DNA of 64,000 bases from Pholis gunnellus (GCA_910591455.2 OU342807.1:19923486-19987485); one strand, 5' to 3'; shown: positions 1 through 13,587, numbered from the stretch's first letter. Numbers and translations are program-made. The notes: generated from the sequence alone by a model not told the origin.

Positions 1-114
1 TAGCTTGAACTGGGCAGATGATATTGAATAGATACCAGCCTTATCTTTGCTGTTCTACTTCCATCCTCTTTTCGTGTTACTTCCTCTCACCTCGCTCTCT
101 AATCTCCCACTCTC

Positions 115-117
115 CTC

Positions 118-151
<34 letters not shown>

Positions 152-152
152 T
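115..152. repeat. CT/TC microsatellite
   Basis: Polypyrimidine tract of CT repeats with a few interruptions, followed by C/T-rich DNA ending in CCCCAG at about 171. It resembles a 3' splice-site tract, but the DNA after it has no convincing coding exon with a donor. Confidence 0.9.
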
Positions 153-1439
153 TCTCCCCCTTTCTCCCCAGACACTGTAATTCCTTTAAAATGATGAGCG
201 AGCGAGGCCAGGTAGACTATATTGAAAGGATTTGTCAACTGATGAATGGCACGACGAAGCAGATGAAATTGTAGTGAGCGTCTCACTGTGCAGCCAAGAA
301 AATACTGTTCGCTCATTTTTGCTCAAACACTTCCACACACACACAAAAGAAATGGGACATAGATACAGTTGTGCTTTGACAAAATGTGTGCGCTAATACA
401 CATACGCACATGGGCCAAGCCTACGTACGCGGTAACTTCATACATGCGCACACGATTAAGCCAAACTCCTACATATGACTAACCCACTCAAAATACTACA
501 AACACAGTTATGTACACAAAAAAAATCAAACAATTCAAAGTCACACACGCGGCTGAAAAGATTTTGAGCCGCGTCAGAAGGGAGAGGAGGTTTAAAGAAA
601 AAAAAAAAAAGAAAGTCAGGGGAAGAAAGTAAAGGAAAGAAGTTTTCTCATGATAAAAGTTTTTTATGACTAGTTATAATATAAACAAACTGTCTCAGCC
701 TAAAAGGAAGGACATCTTAAGGAAGGAAATGGTTTATTAATTCTTTTTTTATAGCATTTCCGCCAGTGTTTGATTATGTTTGACAGTGTTTGACACTATT
801 GACTGATGACATTATCATATTTCCAGCTGATTTCACATGATTGGTTGATGGCTTTTTAGCGGCTGTTGGCAGCAGCCCTCTCTACGTTATTTCTAATCTT
901 TCAGATTTAAAAAAAAAAAAACAGCTGTCACTTTTATTGGCTCTCTGCAAATATTTGACTTTTGGCTCGCAGAGAGCATCATTGTGTGGTCGATGCCGGT
1001 CAGTGTGAGTGCTGCTTCAGATTTTGCTTTACCTGCACACCTCTGTCTGTCTGTGTGTATGGATTTGATTGAGTCAGACAATGCTCGTGTGTTTATCTGG
1101 GTGTTTCTTTGAGCCGGTATGGAGAGAATTGAACAGTGTAGTGAAGCAGAGAAATAAATGGTCCTTTAGGCTGGATATTTCTCTAGACTAGTAGACATTG
1201 ACCTCTCCGTCTCTCCACAAACACACACACAGCCTCACATGAAATGATTGGAACCATTGTTTTTAGCAGAAAACTGTAATTAACAATGGTATAACCATTT
1301 ATACATACCTACTTCATTTTAAGGACGTGTTTGTACCATTGACTCCTGTCTCATGACTGTATACAAACCATTCCTCTTTTGTGGAGCAGTTTTTACTCCA
1401 CAGCACAAATTCCTTGGTCAAAGTTGACCGTGATGATTC
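153..1439. other. non-coding stretch, no gene seen
   Basis: AT-rich intergenic or intronic DNA with an A-run at about 598-611, a second A-run at about 908-920 and short CA-rich patches. No exon with paired splice sites and no RNA gene was recognised. Confidence 0.6.
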
Positions 1440-1444
1440 ATAAC

Positions 1445-1467
1445 GCAGCAGCAGCAGCAGCAGCAGC
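1445..1467. repeat. (CAG)n trinucleotide microsatellite
   Basis: About seven uninterrupted CAG/GCA triplets. They sit at the edge of the LINE fragment that follows and give a poly-Cys or poly-Ala/Ser run in chance frames. There is no sign that they are translated. Confidence 0.9.
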
Positions 1468-1479
1468 TCATGAATGTAT

Positions 1480-1660
1480 TTTCGGCCCTAAACCATCCAG
1501 TGCTTTTAAAAACTAACACTAGTATTTTAAAATCAATGATTTGACACACTGGAAGCCGGTGTAAAGATCCAAGAAGTAGAGTGATGTGATCCACTCTCCT
1601 GGTCAGCAGAGTCAGCTGCTGCTGTCTAAACAAGTTCAAGTCCTCCAGAGGCTGAAGCCC
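1480..1660 (-). mobile_element. L2-like LINE reverse-transcriptase C-terminal fragment
   Basis: The minus strand translates to a peptide containing RVDHITLLLGSLHRLPV and then IDFKIL. This fits the conserved end of non-LTR reverse transcriptases of the L2 type, where the usual pattern is an HITP-type motif, LHWLPV and then RIDFKIL. The conserved tryptophan of LHWLPV is arginine here and the frame stops soon after, so this is a dead fragment. Family assignment rests on motif memory; a RepeatMasker run with a fish library would settle it. Confidence 0.65.
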
Positions 1661-4560
1661 TTTAACTCTATCGGCTGAAAGCAGCAGTTACAATTCATCT
1701 GAATAACAAAACATGCCATACGACCGACTATAGCTAAAAGCACGAATTTCTATAGTGAAATCGTGCTAAACTTCCTAGCTTAACGTCCGTTGAAAACTTT
1801 GTCAATCCTTTGCAACCCGAAGTCCAACTGAAGGAATTTCTGACAAATCCAACTATGGATTGGTTTAACGCACCAAGCTGGTGACTGTAGTCACCTGGTG
1901 ATGTCGTCACATACATCCGCGTGTTGTTTGCTTAATTATGGTAGGATTCACTTTACCCTCAAGAGCGAATCCACTGCTGTTCCACTGAAATGTTTTTGTT
2001 TTCTTTCAAAGCGAAGAAAACTGGTTTTAAATGCTTTTAATTGACGCTTGGGTAATTAAACGGCACTCTCCACGGACTGTGCAAACATTGAACTGCATTA
2101 AACAGTGAGCATATAATGAGATTTTAAAGCATCACCTGAATCCCTGAAATAGACTACCGTATTTGTTTAGATGAAGGGTTCAGTGAACCTGCCCATAGTC
2201 CCTTTGCTGTGCCGGATGAATCCCCCCCCCCAATATGCTCTCAAGTCTGGTTAGTTAGACATTTAATCGTTGATGTGTTGCTGCTCTTTTCTCCCTTCAC
2301 TAAAAAAAATAATTTAACTTCTAATATTGAAAACCAGCCATCAATCATAAATAATGAATTTCCTTTTTGTCCACTCTAAAATTATCTACAAATCCTTTTT
2401 TCAACATTTCCAGTCGACTCGTGACTTCGCTCCTTCATGCATCAGTTTAAGTGTCGTGTGTAGTTTACAGGTCTGATTCAATCTGGCAACCAATCGTTCT
2501 CTCCTTTGGTTTTCACTTGCTCTCATTCTACGTTGCAGGTATTTAGCCGGCACTCTTACCCAGAGTACCTTGCAAGGTTCACTTCCTAGATCGCCTATCA
2601 TTGTAACCAACACACACAGTCGTGCCGATCCTCTGTTTGTACAAATGACGCACCTGTGTCCACTCCATCTCTCTTCCTCTCTGTTACTTACTCTTTCTCC
2701 TCTCTGCTCTTTCTGCTTTGTTGACTTTTCATTTATCCCTCTTCCTGTCTGAGTGCCTCCTGACCTTTTACCAAACAAAACACACACACACACACTATAC
2801 CCACACATATACATGATACAGGATGGAAAAGGATGAATATAGCTATTTATAAAGGTTATCTGCCCCACAGCTATTAACAGCTAACACTACAGCAGTCTGT
2901 TTTTAGCGATAGTATGGTCAAGAGAAGAGAAGGAGGGACAAGGTTTGCTCATTGCTCATATACTTTGCTTTATCCGCGTCAACATAACTCGCCAATAATG
3001 CCAACTATTCCATTTTTATTGGTACTTAACGTTCTTGTCGCTTATGTTTTCCGTGACATGTAGCACTCTAGGATGTGACTCATTGAGGGAACCATTGACG
3101 GCCACTTGTGAAAGCCTGTTCTCAACCTCATTTTAATACAATAATAAACATGTGGGATGCCTATGGCCCTCCTCTGTGTGTATGCATGCGTATATGTAAA
3201 TGCGTATTACACGCCTGCATTGGTGCAGACACTTAATTTGCTTCAAAGTCTGACAAATGGGCTGTCTCATGCAGGTCTTATATAAACAAGGCTTTTTAAT
3301 GTCAATGTATTCAAATGAGTCCATGAACACAGACACACTCACATCTTTGTTCTTGTATTAGAAATAATGTAAACACTTATATTCCCGGGATCTTGATCTG
3401 AGAACATACTAATGAAACAAATACTGTCGTAAATTATCCTCAGGGGAGGTAAAGGTCTAGACATAGTTTAGATTTCCAACGTTGATATTTAGATTTTTGA
3501 GTGAGCTAACCTTTTAACATTTATTTTCTTGAGACCCTCTGGAGGAATAATCTCATGACTAAGTTTACATTTTGCATAGACCTTTTCTTTAAGTTATTCA
3601 GTGCGTTCAGCGTTTTATACCCCAGGATGTGGTAAATAAAAAGGTGGATAGAATAGTAATTGTTTTCACAATTGCCTTGGACAACCCCCGATAAACATGC
3701 TTTTAAGGAAATTAATGATTTTCCTGTTTATACTGTGATTTATGGTGGAAATTCGTAGCATAATAATGAATGGTAGCCTTAACAAGTGGTAAAATGTATA
3801 AATACATTTGAGTAAACTGACTTTGACCATTACATTCCCATCACATTTCTTTTATTTACCAGTTGGTCAGATTCTTTCGCATACACGAAAGATTCCCTGT
3901 TTTTTAACGACCAAAAGACTCTATGTTTTCAGCTCATTCACAGAGATGGGTCTCTTTAAAACACTAATCCATCAGATTAATTGGACCAGTAGCAGATTAA
4001 AGTTGTGCCAGACAGCTCCACAGCATGAACCTGCCTGAATTTATGAAGGTGAGCCGCAGTGAGGCTGTTTAAAATTGGAAAGAAAGAAGTATATGTCAGC
4101 ATGCTGTGTTTTAACACTACATCAAAAATGGTGACATGTAACAGCATTTAATAGCAGTGAGAGTGTCAAAGACAGACAAAATACTTTTGCTGGGGACTGA
4201 GGAAGCATTTTGCCCACTTTCAACTTTAGTAATTTCCACTTCTGTGTTGCACCGTACGAACACTCAACAAACACTTTCCCGAAAGGCAACAAGTCCCAAT
4301 AGGCTATAAATTAATAAACATCTCTTATGCTATGAAATTGAAGATCCCCAAATACGGTTTGCATTTTCCTCCTTCCATCTGGATGATGCCGTCAAAAGCG
4401 CATTAGCATGTTCAATGTGCTTCCATTCACCCTACAATGGTGGATTCTACACACAACTCTCTCTCTGTTGCTGACTGGGAACCGGCAGGCGGGGTCTTCC
4501 TGCTCTGGCCTTTCAGTTGCACCTGCAATAGTGTGACTGACTCGCGATCACCACGTTTGA
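1661..4560. other. non-coding stretch, no gene seen
   Basis: AT-rich sequence with a C homopolymer at 2222-2231 and a short CA tract at about 2780-2795. An acceptor-like AG at about 2537-2538 has a pyrimidine-rich approach, but no coherent frame or donor follows. The minus-strand open frame at 2401-2868 has no recognisable domain and is probably chance. Confidence 0.5.
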
Positions 4561-4574
4561 CCCTTTGTGTTACA

Positions 4575-4760
4575 TTACGGTCATTTTAGCAGACGCTTTT
4601 ATCCAAAGCAACTTACAATTCAGATTCTATCACACACGCCGTAGGCACAGCTACGGGAGCAATTTTGGGGTTAAGTGTCTTGCTCAAGGACACATCGACA
4701 TGCGACTAGCGGACCCGGGGATTGAAGGACGGCCCTGCTCTGCACAGTTAGCCACAGTTA
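4575..4760 (+). mobile_element. SINE-like dispersed repeat
   Basis: Contains the block TTTTATCCAAAGCAACTTAC (about 4598-4617), which I recognise as common in fish interspersed repeats. A core around 4644-4710 then recurs in inverted orientation at about 39815-39885. The internal copy in the same window and the non-coding character support a dispersed repeat. The exact family name is uncertain. Confidence 0.6.
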
Positions 4761-5282
4761 TATACTTTGACACTTTAACGGCTGTTTAAGGCAAACGCAG
4801 CTGTTTTGTAGTTGTGCATCAGTAAAGTTTCTCTTTTGATTCTCCAAATAAACCTCACCTTGCCTTAAATGTTATTAACAAGTAGTTATATTCAGTAGAA
4901 GCATTGGAATCTGTCTTCATCTCTATGTTATGTAGATTAATTTGACTCGGTCCATTGTAATTCAAATACATATAAGATAAATCGTTTGTGGCATAATGTC
5001 CGGCCACATTTTAAAGACTGCGTGGGCTCAAGTGTCCCCGTTGGTCTGTGTAGGTAACCTGTGTGTTCGAGAGTTATAGAGTGTGACTATTGTGTTCCAT
5101 TCATCTCCATGTTAGCTTAACGAGCTGTGGCTGCTTTTTACTTCCAGACCACCATGATGCCTTACAACTTTCTAATGAGCACACACTTCTTTCACAAAGA
5201 CAAATTCTCCCTAAATAGTCTCATTCACAAACACGCATTTACTTACTGGTTTTTGGTAGACACATGCAAAGCTACATACACT

Positions 5283-5283
<1 letters not shown>

Positions 5284-5349
<66 letters not shown>
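5284..5349. repeat. (CA)n microsatellite
   Basis: About 33 CA dinucleotides, essentially uninterrupted. Long pure tracts of this kind are usually highly polymorphic. Confidence 0.97.
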
Positions 5350-5353
<4 letters not shown>

Positions 5354-7911
5354 ACAGTCTCAGCTCTGCACACTAATGAATAGAGCTCCTGCATTCTAAT
5401 CCATCAGATTAATTGGAAGTGCCTGGCCATGGATTGAGGACTTTTTTCATCCCCCCCAAGCACTGCTGGTGCTCACAGCCTCTATCTGCAGTTTGTGTTT
5501 ATATAACACGAGGAAAGCAGTGTCTTGAAAAAAAAAAAAAAGTTTAGTAATGAAAACAATCCACCCTTGGATACTGATGCAGTTGTCTCTTATTAGTCTG
5601 TATTATTTTTCCAAGCTTTTTGCAGGAGTTATGTGATTTTTTTTAGTTTTTATTTTGTCCCCCCCCCACACACACACTTCCCTTTAATGCCTCATCGAAT
5701 CATATTGTACTTGATTTAGCATTTGTTTCCCAGAGTGTGTGGCACAGCTGTGGAAAGTACTTCTTTCATTGCTCTGTATTTACATCTTTTCCCCGCACAC
5801 AGTTATTGAACATTATACAAAGATACCCTTGCACTTTGAGTCTTGGATAACATCATTGATACATTTTGACAAGAAACTAGTCAGGCTACTTTGCAGATGT
5901 AGACTTTTAATACAAAATATGAATCAACTAATAAACTAGGATTAATGACGAAGCGATAAATATCTTTTAAATATATGAAGTAGTTTTTTCGCTCCATCTT
6001 TACCAGCGGCAACATTAAAATGATGAACACATTAATGCATCAATAATTGTTATCCAATGATATAGGCCTACCATAAATATATCATGTGAATTCTGCATGA
6101 GTATAGGAAATAGAACCGGAGATGTAGTTGTTGACTTTGGCGTTTCTAAGACGTTGCCCACCTCCTATAAAGTCTAAAGGTTGGATTTATTGCACAGTGG
6201 TTGTGTTTGAGTGCACTGCATGTGGCTCGCTATACTTTATAAACTGGCTCAGATAAAGCTCGGAAGGGCTCTCAATTGAAATGATTGCTGTTCTGGAATG
6301 TAAAGGAGGACCTACAAAAATACTTGCCAAGTTCCATGAATATGTTCTTCAACAGATGAGTCAATCGTAACGCACAACTGCTCCTCATACACAGTCATTT
6401 GTGTGTACACAGTGACCAAGTCCCTAAATTGTATGTGCGTGCTATGTAGGAATGTTGTGCCAGCTAGACAAAGCTGTGTTTTGAATTTTTCCACATTGAT
6501 TTGAGGCCTTTTTTTTTTTTTTAAACATCTACTGTCCAGCGGGTTCCTCATTACATGACGTATGTATATTAATGATGAACAGAGTTATACCTCCTTCTAT
6601 TCAGTTGGTCATCTGCATGCTAATAAATGCCGCTGCATTTACTTGTTAAAGGATGATTATTCTTTTAATAGGTGGATACATTATTCTAGTTTTGATGGCA
6701 CTGTAAACAATTGTTTTTTTTTTCAATGAGTTATTCCAGCAGCAAACTGCACATCTGGTGTTATTACAGTAAACCTTTTAGTCCAATATAAATGTTGGCA
6801 TATTTGAGTTATTGGTACAGCTCCTGCTATTTTTGAGTTATCAATCTCACTCAGCCAATCATCAGTCCGTTGTATAAGTGTTGTACGGGTTAATTAACCC
6901 TTTTTGTATGCACCTTGATGTTTGATACTCACTGTTATTGTTAAAGTAGTCTTGGATCTAGACGTGAATAATCCTCTATAATCTTGCTGTGCTCAGGAAG
7001 AATACGTATAGGTCTACTATTAGGCCCACTGAAAGATGACTTATTATCTCCTCCTTCCACAGTACAGGATACACCCCACATAGCCGACATCTGTTCAATA
7101 CCTGACATAATGGACCCAAATGTAATCAGCAGTGATGCTTAGCACCTTGCTTTCGACATTGTATACGCCGCCTGCTCTGCCATATTCAGGAAGAATCTTC
7201 AGTAATATTTCTAACATCTCTCGCCTCAACGCAGTTGAATTGAAACCTACAATTCTTGCTATCCGTTATTTCCTTCTCAGTTCACAATGGGTAGACTCAG
7301 TACCAGCTCAGGCTCTACCTCAGGTTGTTTACCTTATTGCTGTATTGAAATAGCTTTAAGCAACGCTTGCAGTCGCACTTTCAGTTGTTCGCGTCGTGAA
7401 AAGGAATGCAAGAAGCAATCTCTCGCCAACTTCAGAAAAGTGCAACGCAACCCACACAAACTTTTGTTCATTGTGTTAATACAGGAGCCTTGGTTTGTCA
7501 GTCAATAATGAAAGCATCTTGATAACGATTCCAAATCCCTCCTTAATGCAGAGCAACAGTTTTGTGTTGAAGACAAAAGGATCTGTTTCAGCATTGAGCC
7601 TTTTGTCGCCTCTATGTCTGCTTTCAAGTGCAAAGATTCTTCATTTATCTCCACTGAAGCAAGAATAAGCCGTCCACCCTTTACTCCGCCTCCTTTGTCA
7701 TCCTCTATTCATCTTCCCATCCTTATTCCTGTCTGATAGGGAAAGAAATGAACACTGGGGCAGTCAAGTGGAAAAACAGACCCTAGATGTGCCGTAAACC
7801 TAGACGCTAATAATCTGCTGGGATTCAACAATGTGAAACACACCGAAAGACTTCCTTCCTCTCGCTCTCCTATTTGTCTCATTTCCACAAGACTTCCACT
7901 CTGTCTTCCTT

Positions 7912-7917
<6 letters not shown>

Positions 7918-7954
<37 letters not shown>

Positions 7955-7988
7955 TTTTCTCCCATCACACACACACACACACACACAA
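7918..7988. repeat. compound (CT)n ... (CA)n microsatellite
   Basis: A CT tract of about 33 bases is followed, after roughly 20 bases, by about nine CA units. Chance frames through it give Ser/Leu and Arg/Glu runs on opposite strands. Confidence 0.93.
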
Positions 7989-10145
7989 ATGGATGCCACA
8001 CACGAAACTGACGTCCTATCAGAGAAGCTTGCTTGTGCGGCGCTTGAGCTTTGGCCATTGTGCGGGAGACTTTCTTCAAAGGTTGAGACAATGGGTACTG
8101 ACTGGAACAGAGAGATATACGCAGAGCAAATTGACACCTCAATGGGAATGCGTCACACTGGCTGGCTAGTTGGAATATATTTACATACAAATACATTGTT
8201 ACAGTCAAGTATCAAGGGTTAATGTAAAGATTTAGGAACACTAAATTGATGTCCCTGTCCAAACTGTAGCCGAATACTAATTCTAATTTGAATTCTATCC
8301 AAGTTTCAACTCTCAGAAGAAGTATGGACTGACTGACATGAACTCCTTTTGCAAAAAGCCATTAAGCTTGAGGTGATAGTGACACCTTTGCTTATACACG
8401 TTAATACTGAGACAACACTTTAGAGTCTAATGGTGCACACAATTCCCGGTTCAACTAACTAAAAACTTCAACCACCACGCTCCATGATTATGTCTGACAA
8501 TACAAGAAGACAACGCCATTGTTTTTTGAAGACTATAGTCATTTCTTTCATCACGAATGTTGATACTTGCATCAAGTTCATCTTGGTTCCTCATCTTCAA
8601 TTAAATCTCAACAGAGTATGTGCTGTGGTTGCATCATTAGTCCCTGCAAATAAACATAAAGAGGTTCAAGAGCTCTAAGGTAGTGAAATAGGGGGAGAAA
8701 AAAAGTCAAATGCGGCACTGAGAAAATACGAAAGTTTTGGATTTGTAGTGATAGCATCATAGAGATAAAGGGGCTTCATTTCCCTGTGATTTATTCGCAC
8801 AAACTATTAGCATTTGGTCTGAAAAGACTGGTTGTTGGCAAGTAAGAAAAAGGAATTTCATATGATGGAGTATCTGTACACTCATACAGCAGGTCTGGAA
8901 ATAAATGATCTTAAATCACTTGTTCGTGCCAACGGAAATTGTTGGTACGAGAGATTTTCTTTCCTTGTTTCTCTTCATGCGGCCCGTTTCCCCTCACACA
9001 CTTAGCAATAACGGTTGCCCCCCCCTCAGCAACACGCCCCTCTCCTCCTTTCTTCCTCCACTTTTGCTTCGTTGGCGTCTGCCCTCAGACCGGCTCATAT
9101 TACTTAACACCCGCACTCTTGAGAATTGGCAACCAATCAAAAATGACAAACGACAACCTGTGAGCGCGGCATTACTGACTCCCACTGAATGACTGCGACT
9201 CTCCATATGAATAGAAATCTGTATACATTATGTGTCACGCTATCCATTTTTTCCGTAACAAAGCAGAGGTTATGAGATCTCTTTGACGGGGGTTTGAAGC
9301 AGCATTAATGCTGGACGGATACATAATGGAAATGGTTGTACAGTACCTACAGGTTTAACAGTGGGAGTCTCCATTTAGAGGACGGGGGGTTCAAATAATA
9401 TTTCCTCTGTCTATATGCGAGTGTTCCTGTAAGATTAGATTGACCTCTTTGCCCACTCAGTGAAAAGGCAGCACCTCTACCACACCTACGCACTACAGGG
9501 GAGAAATCTCTGTGACGCACAATACCAAAGCACGCACGCACTCTTAAACTGGCGTGCACGCACACACAAATGACATATTCAATTATGTGAGGAAAACCAT
9601 GTGTGGTTCCATCAAACACACACACACACACACAAGAATCTTGTTGCCCTGCTGAATGCACGACGTATCCTTGGAGGAAAAAGTACTGGCCTCTCTAGAT
9701 CCTCAGTGTCCATTAAAGCAAAAGATGGGATCAAGCCAGGAAGTGGATGCCGTTTTGGCAACAACAAAGTCCAGGTTTGCATATATTGGGGACAGTTATT
9801 ATACTCAAAATATAAAAGTGCCATATTTCAAGCCAGGTTCATAAGTCATTAGAAGTTTATCTCTTGGGATAGATTGGGAGGTTACTCTTTCCGTAACCTA
9901 ATATTCAAGCGAGAGGTTTTTCAGAAAAGGTTATGACTTTTTTTATTGAAGATTTTCTCTCCTCACTGTTTCCAACTTTCCTGTTCGATGTTGCCTCCTG
10001 CACAATATTATTCTTTACCATTCATAACTCAACTCGCCGTTTCCTTACTGGATTCTTCTTTATTTCTTTTAATTCAGAAATGAAACTGAGGGTGGAACCT
10101 AGTGTGACTTATTTTCAGTTGAAATGAACAATGTTAATCTCATAT

Positions 10146-10195
10146 GTCTCTCTCTCTCTCTCTCTCTCTTTCCCTTTTCTTTCTCTCCTCCACAG
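10146..10195. repeat. CT microsatellite passing into a strong pyrimidine tract
   Basis: CT dinucleotides followed by a nearly pure C/T stretch that ends in CCTCCACAG. It is both a low-complexity tract and an excellent match to a vertebrate 3' splice-site pyrimidine tract. Confidence 0.85.
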
Positions 10196-10258
10196 AGTTA
10201 TATTCATGGCAGCAGTCAGGCTCAGTTTGTGGCGGAGTCTCACATCATCCTTCTTCTG
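10196..10258 (+). CDS. possible exon, unrecognised
   Basis: The left border is a very good acceptor (long pyrimidine tract plus CACAG). A possible donor GTATCC follows at 10259. Two of three frames are open through the block. One reads SYIHGSSQAQFVAESHIILL and another LYSWQQSGSVCGGVSHHPSS. I recognise neither, and frame choice is undecided. It lies about 3.1 kb upstream of the membrane-protein gene that starts near 13.3 kb and could be an upstream or 5' UTR exon of it, but nothing ties the two together except order and strand. The polypyrimidine tract may also simply be the adjacent CT microsatellite. Confidence 0.25.
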
Positions 10259-10990
10259 AGTATCCTTTCCCCAACGCGTTTGTGTTTGAATGTCTCACGC
10301 GTTGACATAAATTGAAACGCGGTGCGGCAAAATGCTAATCATCCAGAGCAGTTTAACTATCTGTGAAATGTCCAACAGCTCATCTCGGCACCAAATTCCT
10401 TTTAATTCTCCACCTGCTGACTCGCACCACATTGGAAGCCACCTTATATGTGTCTGAAATATGTGTATATGTGTCTGAGCACACGATTGCTTTGTCATCT
10501 GTGTGCGTTCTCCATAGGGAGGCTGCCTGCCGCACTGAACAAACAGGCAATACAAAGACTAGGGATTGTCCTCTTTTAACTTGTGTGTCTGTGTTTGTGT
10601 GCTTTTGGCAGGGTAAATGCTTCTGTGCTCTGTTTGTCTTCTTCTCTGTCTGCTTGTATACCTGTGTGTCCTTGCACTGGTGCTTTTGTCTCTGTGTGGG
10701 TAATGATACCGTTCATTCCTAGCTGTTGTGTTTGTCCCCGTGGGAAATAGCGGGTCCAAGGTCGCACCTGCTGCAGAGCAATATTTGTTTGTCCACACTA
10801 ACACAGTTTTATTTTATTTATTTTTTTTCGGCCCATCTGATTACATCTAAATGAAACACACATTCACACCTGCTGTAACGCTGACACGCCTACGCTTGGT
10901 GTCTGTGCAGGTTGTTTAAACACATTGTATGACTGTCATAGATGCAGTTTCCCCGTGGATGTAACCTTGTAAAATTTCTCATACAGAGGA

Positions 10991-11054
<64 letters not shown>

Positions 11055-13327
11055 GGGTACTACGTGAAGTTGCATATCTATACCATTTTAGGATGAGATA
11101 GAAACAGATAAATGTATTTCTCTGTTGCTATGATCTCCCCACAATAGTCGGATGGGACCAGATCAATGAATTGTGTCAACCCAACATAAAGCATTGCCGT
11201 TCAGGCTGACCTGTCTGCCATGGTAAAACCCCACACGCCACTGATTAGGTGAAGACACACAGGTGGGGATTCTCTCTGAGGAAAATGTCTATGTCCTCTC
11301 AGCCTCTTGGCTGTATGTGTGAAGTATCTTGGAAGCTGCTCTCTGTAACTTGCAGGTCTTCAAACTCCAGCAAAGATAACATCAAATGACAGGTTTCTGA
11401 TGATGAATGTTTGTATACTGTGTAAATGGCTGACAGACCAGCTCACATGAAAGCATTTTATTCATGGAAAATGATGAAGTTAGACGGCATCGACAAACCT
11501 CTTAATACCAGCGGATAGAAAATGTCTCAAATGTGACTGGTTTTGGTTTGTACCCCAAACCAGAGACAACACTGTATATTGTCTACTAATCAATGAAAGA
11601 ACATCGGTTTTAGCTTTAAAGCAGAATATAACAAAATACATAAAGCTAACATTCAAACATTCACAGTTTAAAGGGTAGAATGCCTAAAAAGCGAATGAGT
11701 TTTAAATATAAACTGAACATTGTAGCAAATCATGGCATTCCGTGTCAACAAACTAGATTTTATTACTTGCAAATTTGTGCCAATTTGGTATTTCGATGAT
11801 ATCTCAAACTCCGAGCCGTTTCAATGAAGTGAAGTGGAAGCACTCGGTTGGGACACTAGTATCAAAGCTTTTGGATCTTTTTGTTTTGGTCATGTGCACA
11901 TAAGCCAGTCCTGTCCCAAAATTGTACCAATCTTAAATATTCCGGTTTGACTTTAATCTCGATCAGCCTCACAGGATAAAGGACATTTCACTCTAATGAT
12001 ATGCATGTGGATGGAGTGTGAATGTTTCCCAGAGTGATTAGGGTGCACCACGACAGATAAAATAAATGCAGATGGCGGAACAAAAATTCAGTGCAGTTGC
12101 ATGATCTTACTCTATACACTGATAATGATCCATTTGTTATTATAAGTTCGCACTGTGGCAGAGCTTCCTGCAAGCGCCCAGGCTGCCGCACACATTGCTG
12201 TCTGTGGAGATATCTCTCGTGTTTGTGTCATATCATGTCTTTCGCATACAAGCCGACGCCTGAATCTCCCCATGTGGCAGCTTTTGTTTGTGCACCCCTT
12301 CAGGATTTCTTCAGTCATAATGATTGGTATGCAGCGCACGCTGAAGAAAAACATCTGTAATTATGAGCCACCTGAAGCTGTGCTTTGCAGTGATTGTAGG
12401 AAAAAAGCGTTGAAGTGTTGAATGGAGCACTGCTTGCTTCTGTAAAAAAAAAAAAAGATATGTTCACAAAACAAAATGTCACACTTTCAACAGCTCAAAA
12501 ACGTTAACGATAGCTAAATACTACAAGTGCATAGTGCGATGACCGTACTATGCACACATTGTCTCAATGTAGCCCCACCTAGTTCAAGCTCTCTACATAG
12601 ACGGGGGAAACTCTTCAAAAACATAAAGAAAATAGAAGAAAGCCTTGCAGAGGAAATATGTTCTCCACCTCTCCATGGTCAGATTTATCTGCAAGTCACT
12701 GCAGATTCTACAAACTGTAGTGCTCACAATTTACACTACATCAGAGCATCAAGGCCATGGCTGTGACATGTGTTTCCTGTGCCAAATTGAATTGAATTGG
12801 GGAAACCATTATGATGTTTTTCTTCCAATGGTTAGGTTGTACCACTGCCGATTCAATTCAGTAGTGGAATAATGAAAGAGTGTTTTGAGTTGCCTTGTGA
12901 TCTCTTGCCCTCTCACAAAACGGTTTGTGATTCATTCAGCAAAACACATTTTCTCCTTTTTATAATGCTGTATTGGGAATACTAGGGAAGGGGCCAGGGA
13001 CCTGTGAACCAAGTCTCTCCTGATTACATCGTAGTTGCAGTACACCATCAACTATGGCCCTCAACATTTGCAGTTTAATGAACTCCTCTCTGACACTGTC
13101 TCAACCAAACATGACGCTTGTGAGCTTCAATTGAAAAGTATTTATTGTAAGCCTATCGTCCTGGACTCCTTTTGATTCACGTTATTGTTTCCAAACCGTT
13201 CATATGAACTCGGTGCCGTCACGCACTGACCGATGTTCTGGCGAATCTGTTTAAGTGCACATATGCGCATATATGTGCGGGCATATGTGTGTCCAGCACT
13301 TCTTCCTGGGTCAGTGTGTACTTCCAG
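10259..13327. other. non-coding stretch, no gene seen
   Basis: Contains the CA tract at 10992-11052 and otherwise AT-rich DNA. The overlapping plus and minus frames around 12091-12421 have no domain or splice support. Confidence 0.5.
10992..11052. repeat. (CA)n microsatellite
   Basis: About 30 uninterrupted CA units. Confidence 0.97.
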
Positions 13328-13455
13328 CTTCTCCCACTCCTGTATGCTAGTGTGTTGTTTCCTTGACGACCTTGTCCCAGATGCTGCAATCACCATGGGG
13401 ATGGTGCTGCTAAATGAGGCTGCCACCTCCAAGGGAGATGTTGGCAAGAGGAGAA
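13328..13455 (+). CDS. exon of an unidentified membrane-protein gene (N-terminal block)
   Basis: An acceptor-like GTACTTCCAG ends at 13327 and a good donor GTGAGT begins at 13456. The frame is open across the block and reads VLLNEAATSKGDVGKRR just before the donor. An ATG at 13395 sits in a near-ideal Kozak context (ACCATGG). A second in-frame ATG lies at 13343, so the start is either of these, or the exon is internal. I prefer 13395: it gives a 20-residue N-terminus ending in a basic cluster, as expected on the cytosolic side of a membrane helix. The exon ends in phase 1, and the next exon (23248-23338) begins by completing that codon to Ile. The product is not recognised. Confidence 0.55.
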
Positions 13456-13515
13456 GTGAGTAGTACTTTTTTTTTCCCGTTTCAAGCTTAAGTTCTGAGT
13501 GAAGCAATTCTCAGC

Positions 13516-13521
13516 TGTGTG

Positions 13522-13585
<64 letters not shown>

Positions 13586-13587
13586 TG
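13516..13587. repeat. compound (GT)n(GCGT)n repeat
   Basis: About nine GT units followed by about thirteen GCGT/GTGC tetramers: 72 bases of perfectly alternating purine-pyrimidine. It begins 60 bases downstream of the donor at 13456, inside the first intron of the membrane-protein gene. Sequences of this pattern are classical Z-DNA formers. Confidence 0.95.

Larger units (their letters stand above)
4761..10195. other. non-coding stretch, microsatellites only
   Basis: AT-rich DNA containing the CA tract at 5284-5349, homopolymer runs (A at about 5528-5541, T at about 6509-6522 and 6713-6722, C at about 5660-5667) and a CT/CA cluster at 7918-7988. No exon with credible splice borders was found. 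The open frames at 7709-8222 overlap on both strands and are translations of the microsatellite cluster. Confidence 0.5.

Noticed and set aside
7709..8222. Three overlapping frames of 109-142 codons
   Set aside because: They are translations of the CT and CA microsatellites on both strands and give simple Ser/Leu, Arg/Glu and Cys/Val repeats.
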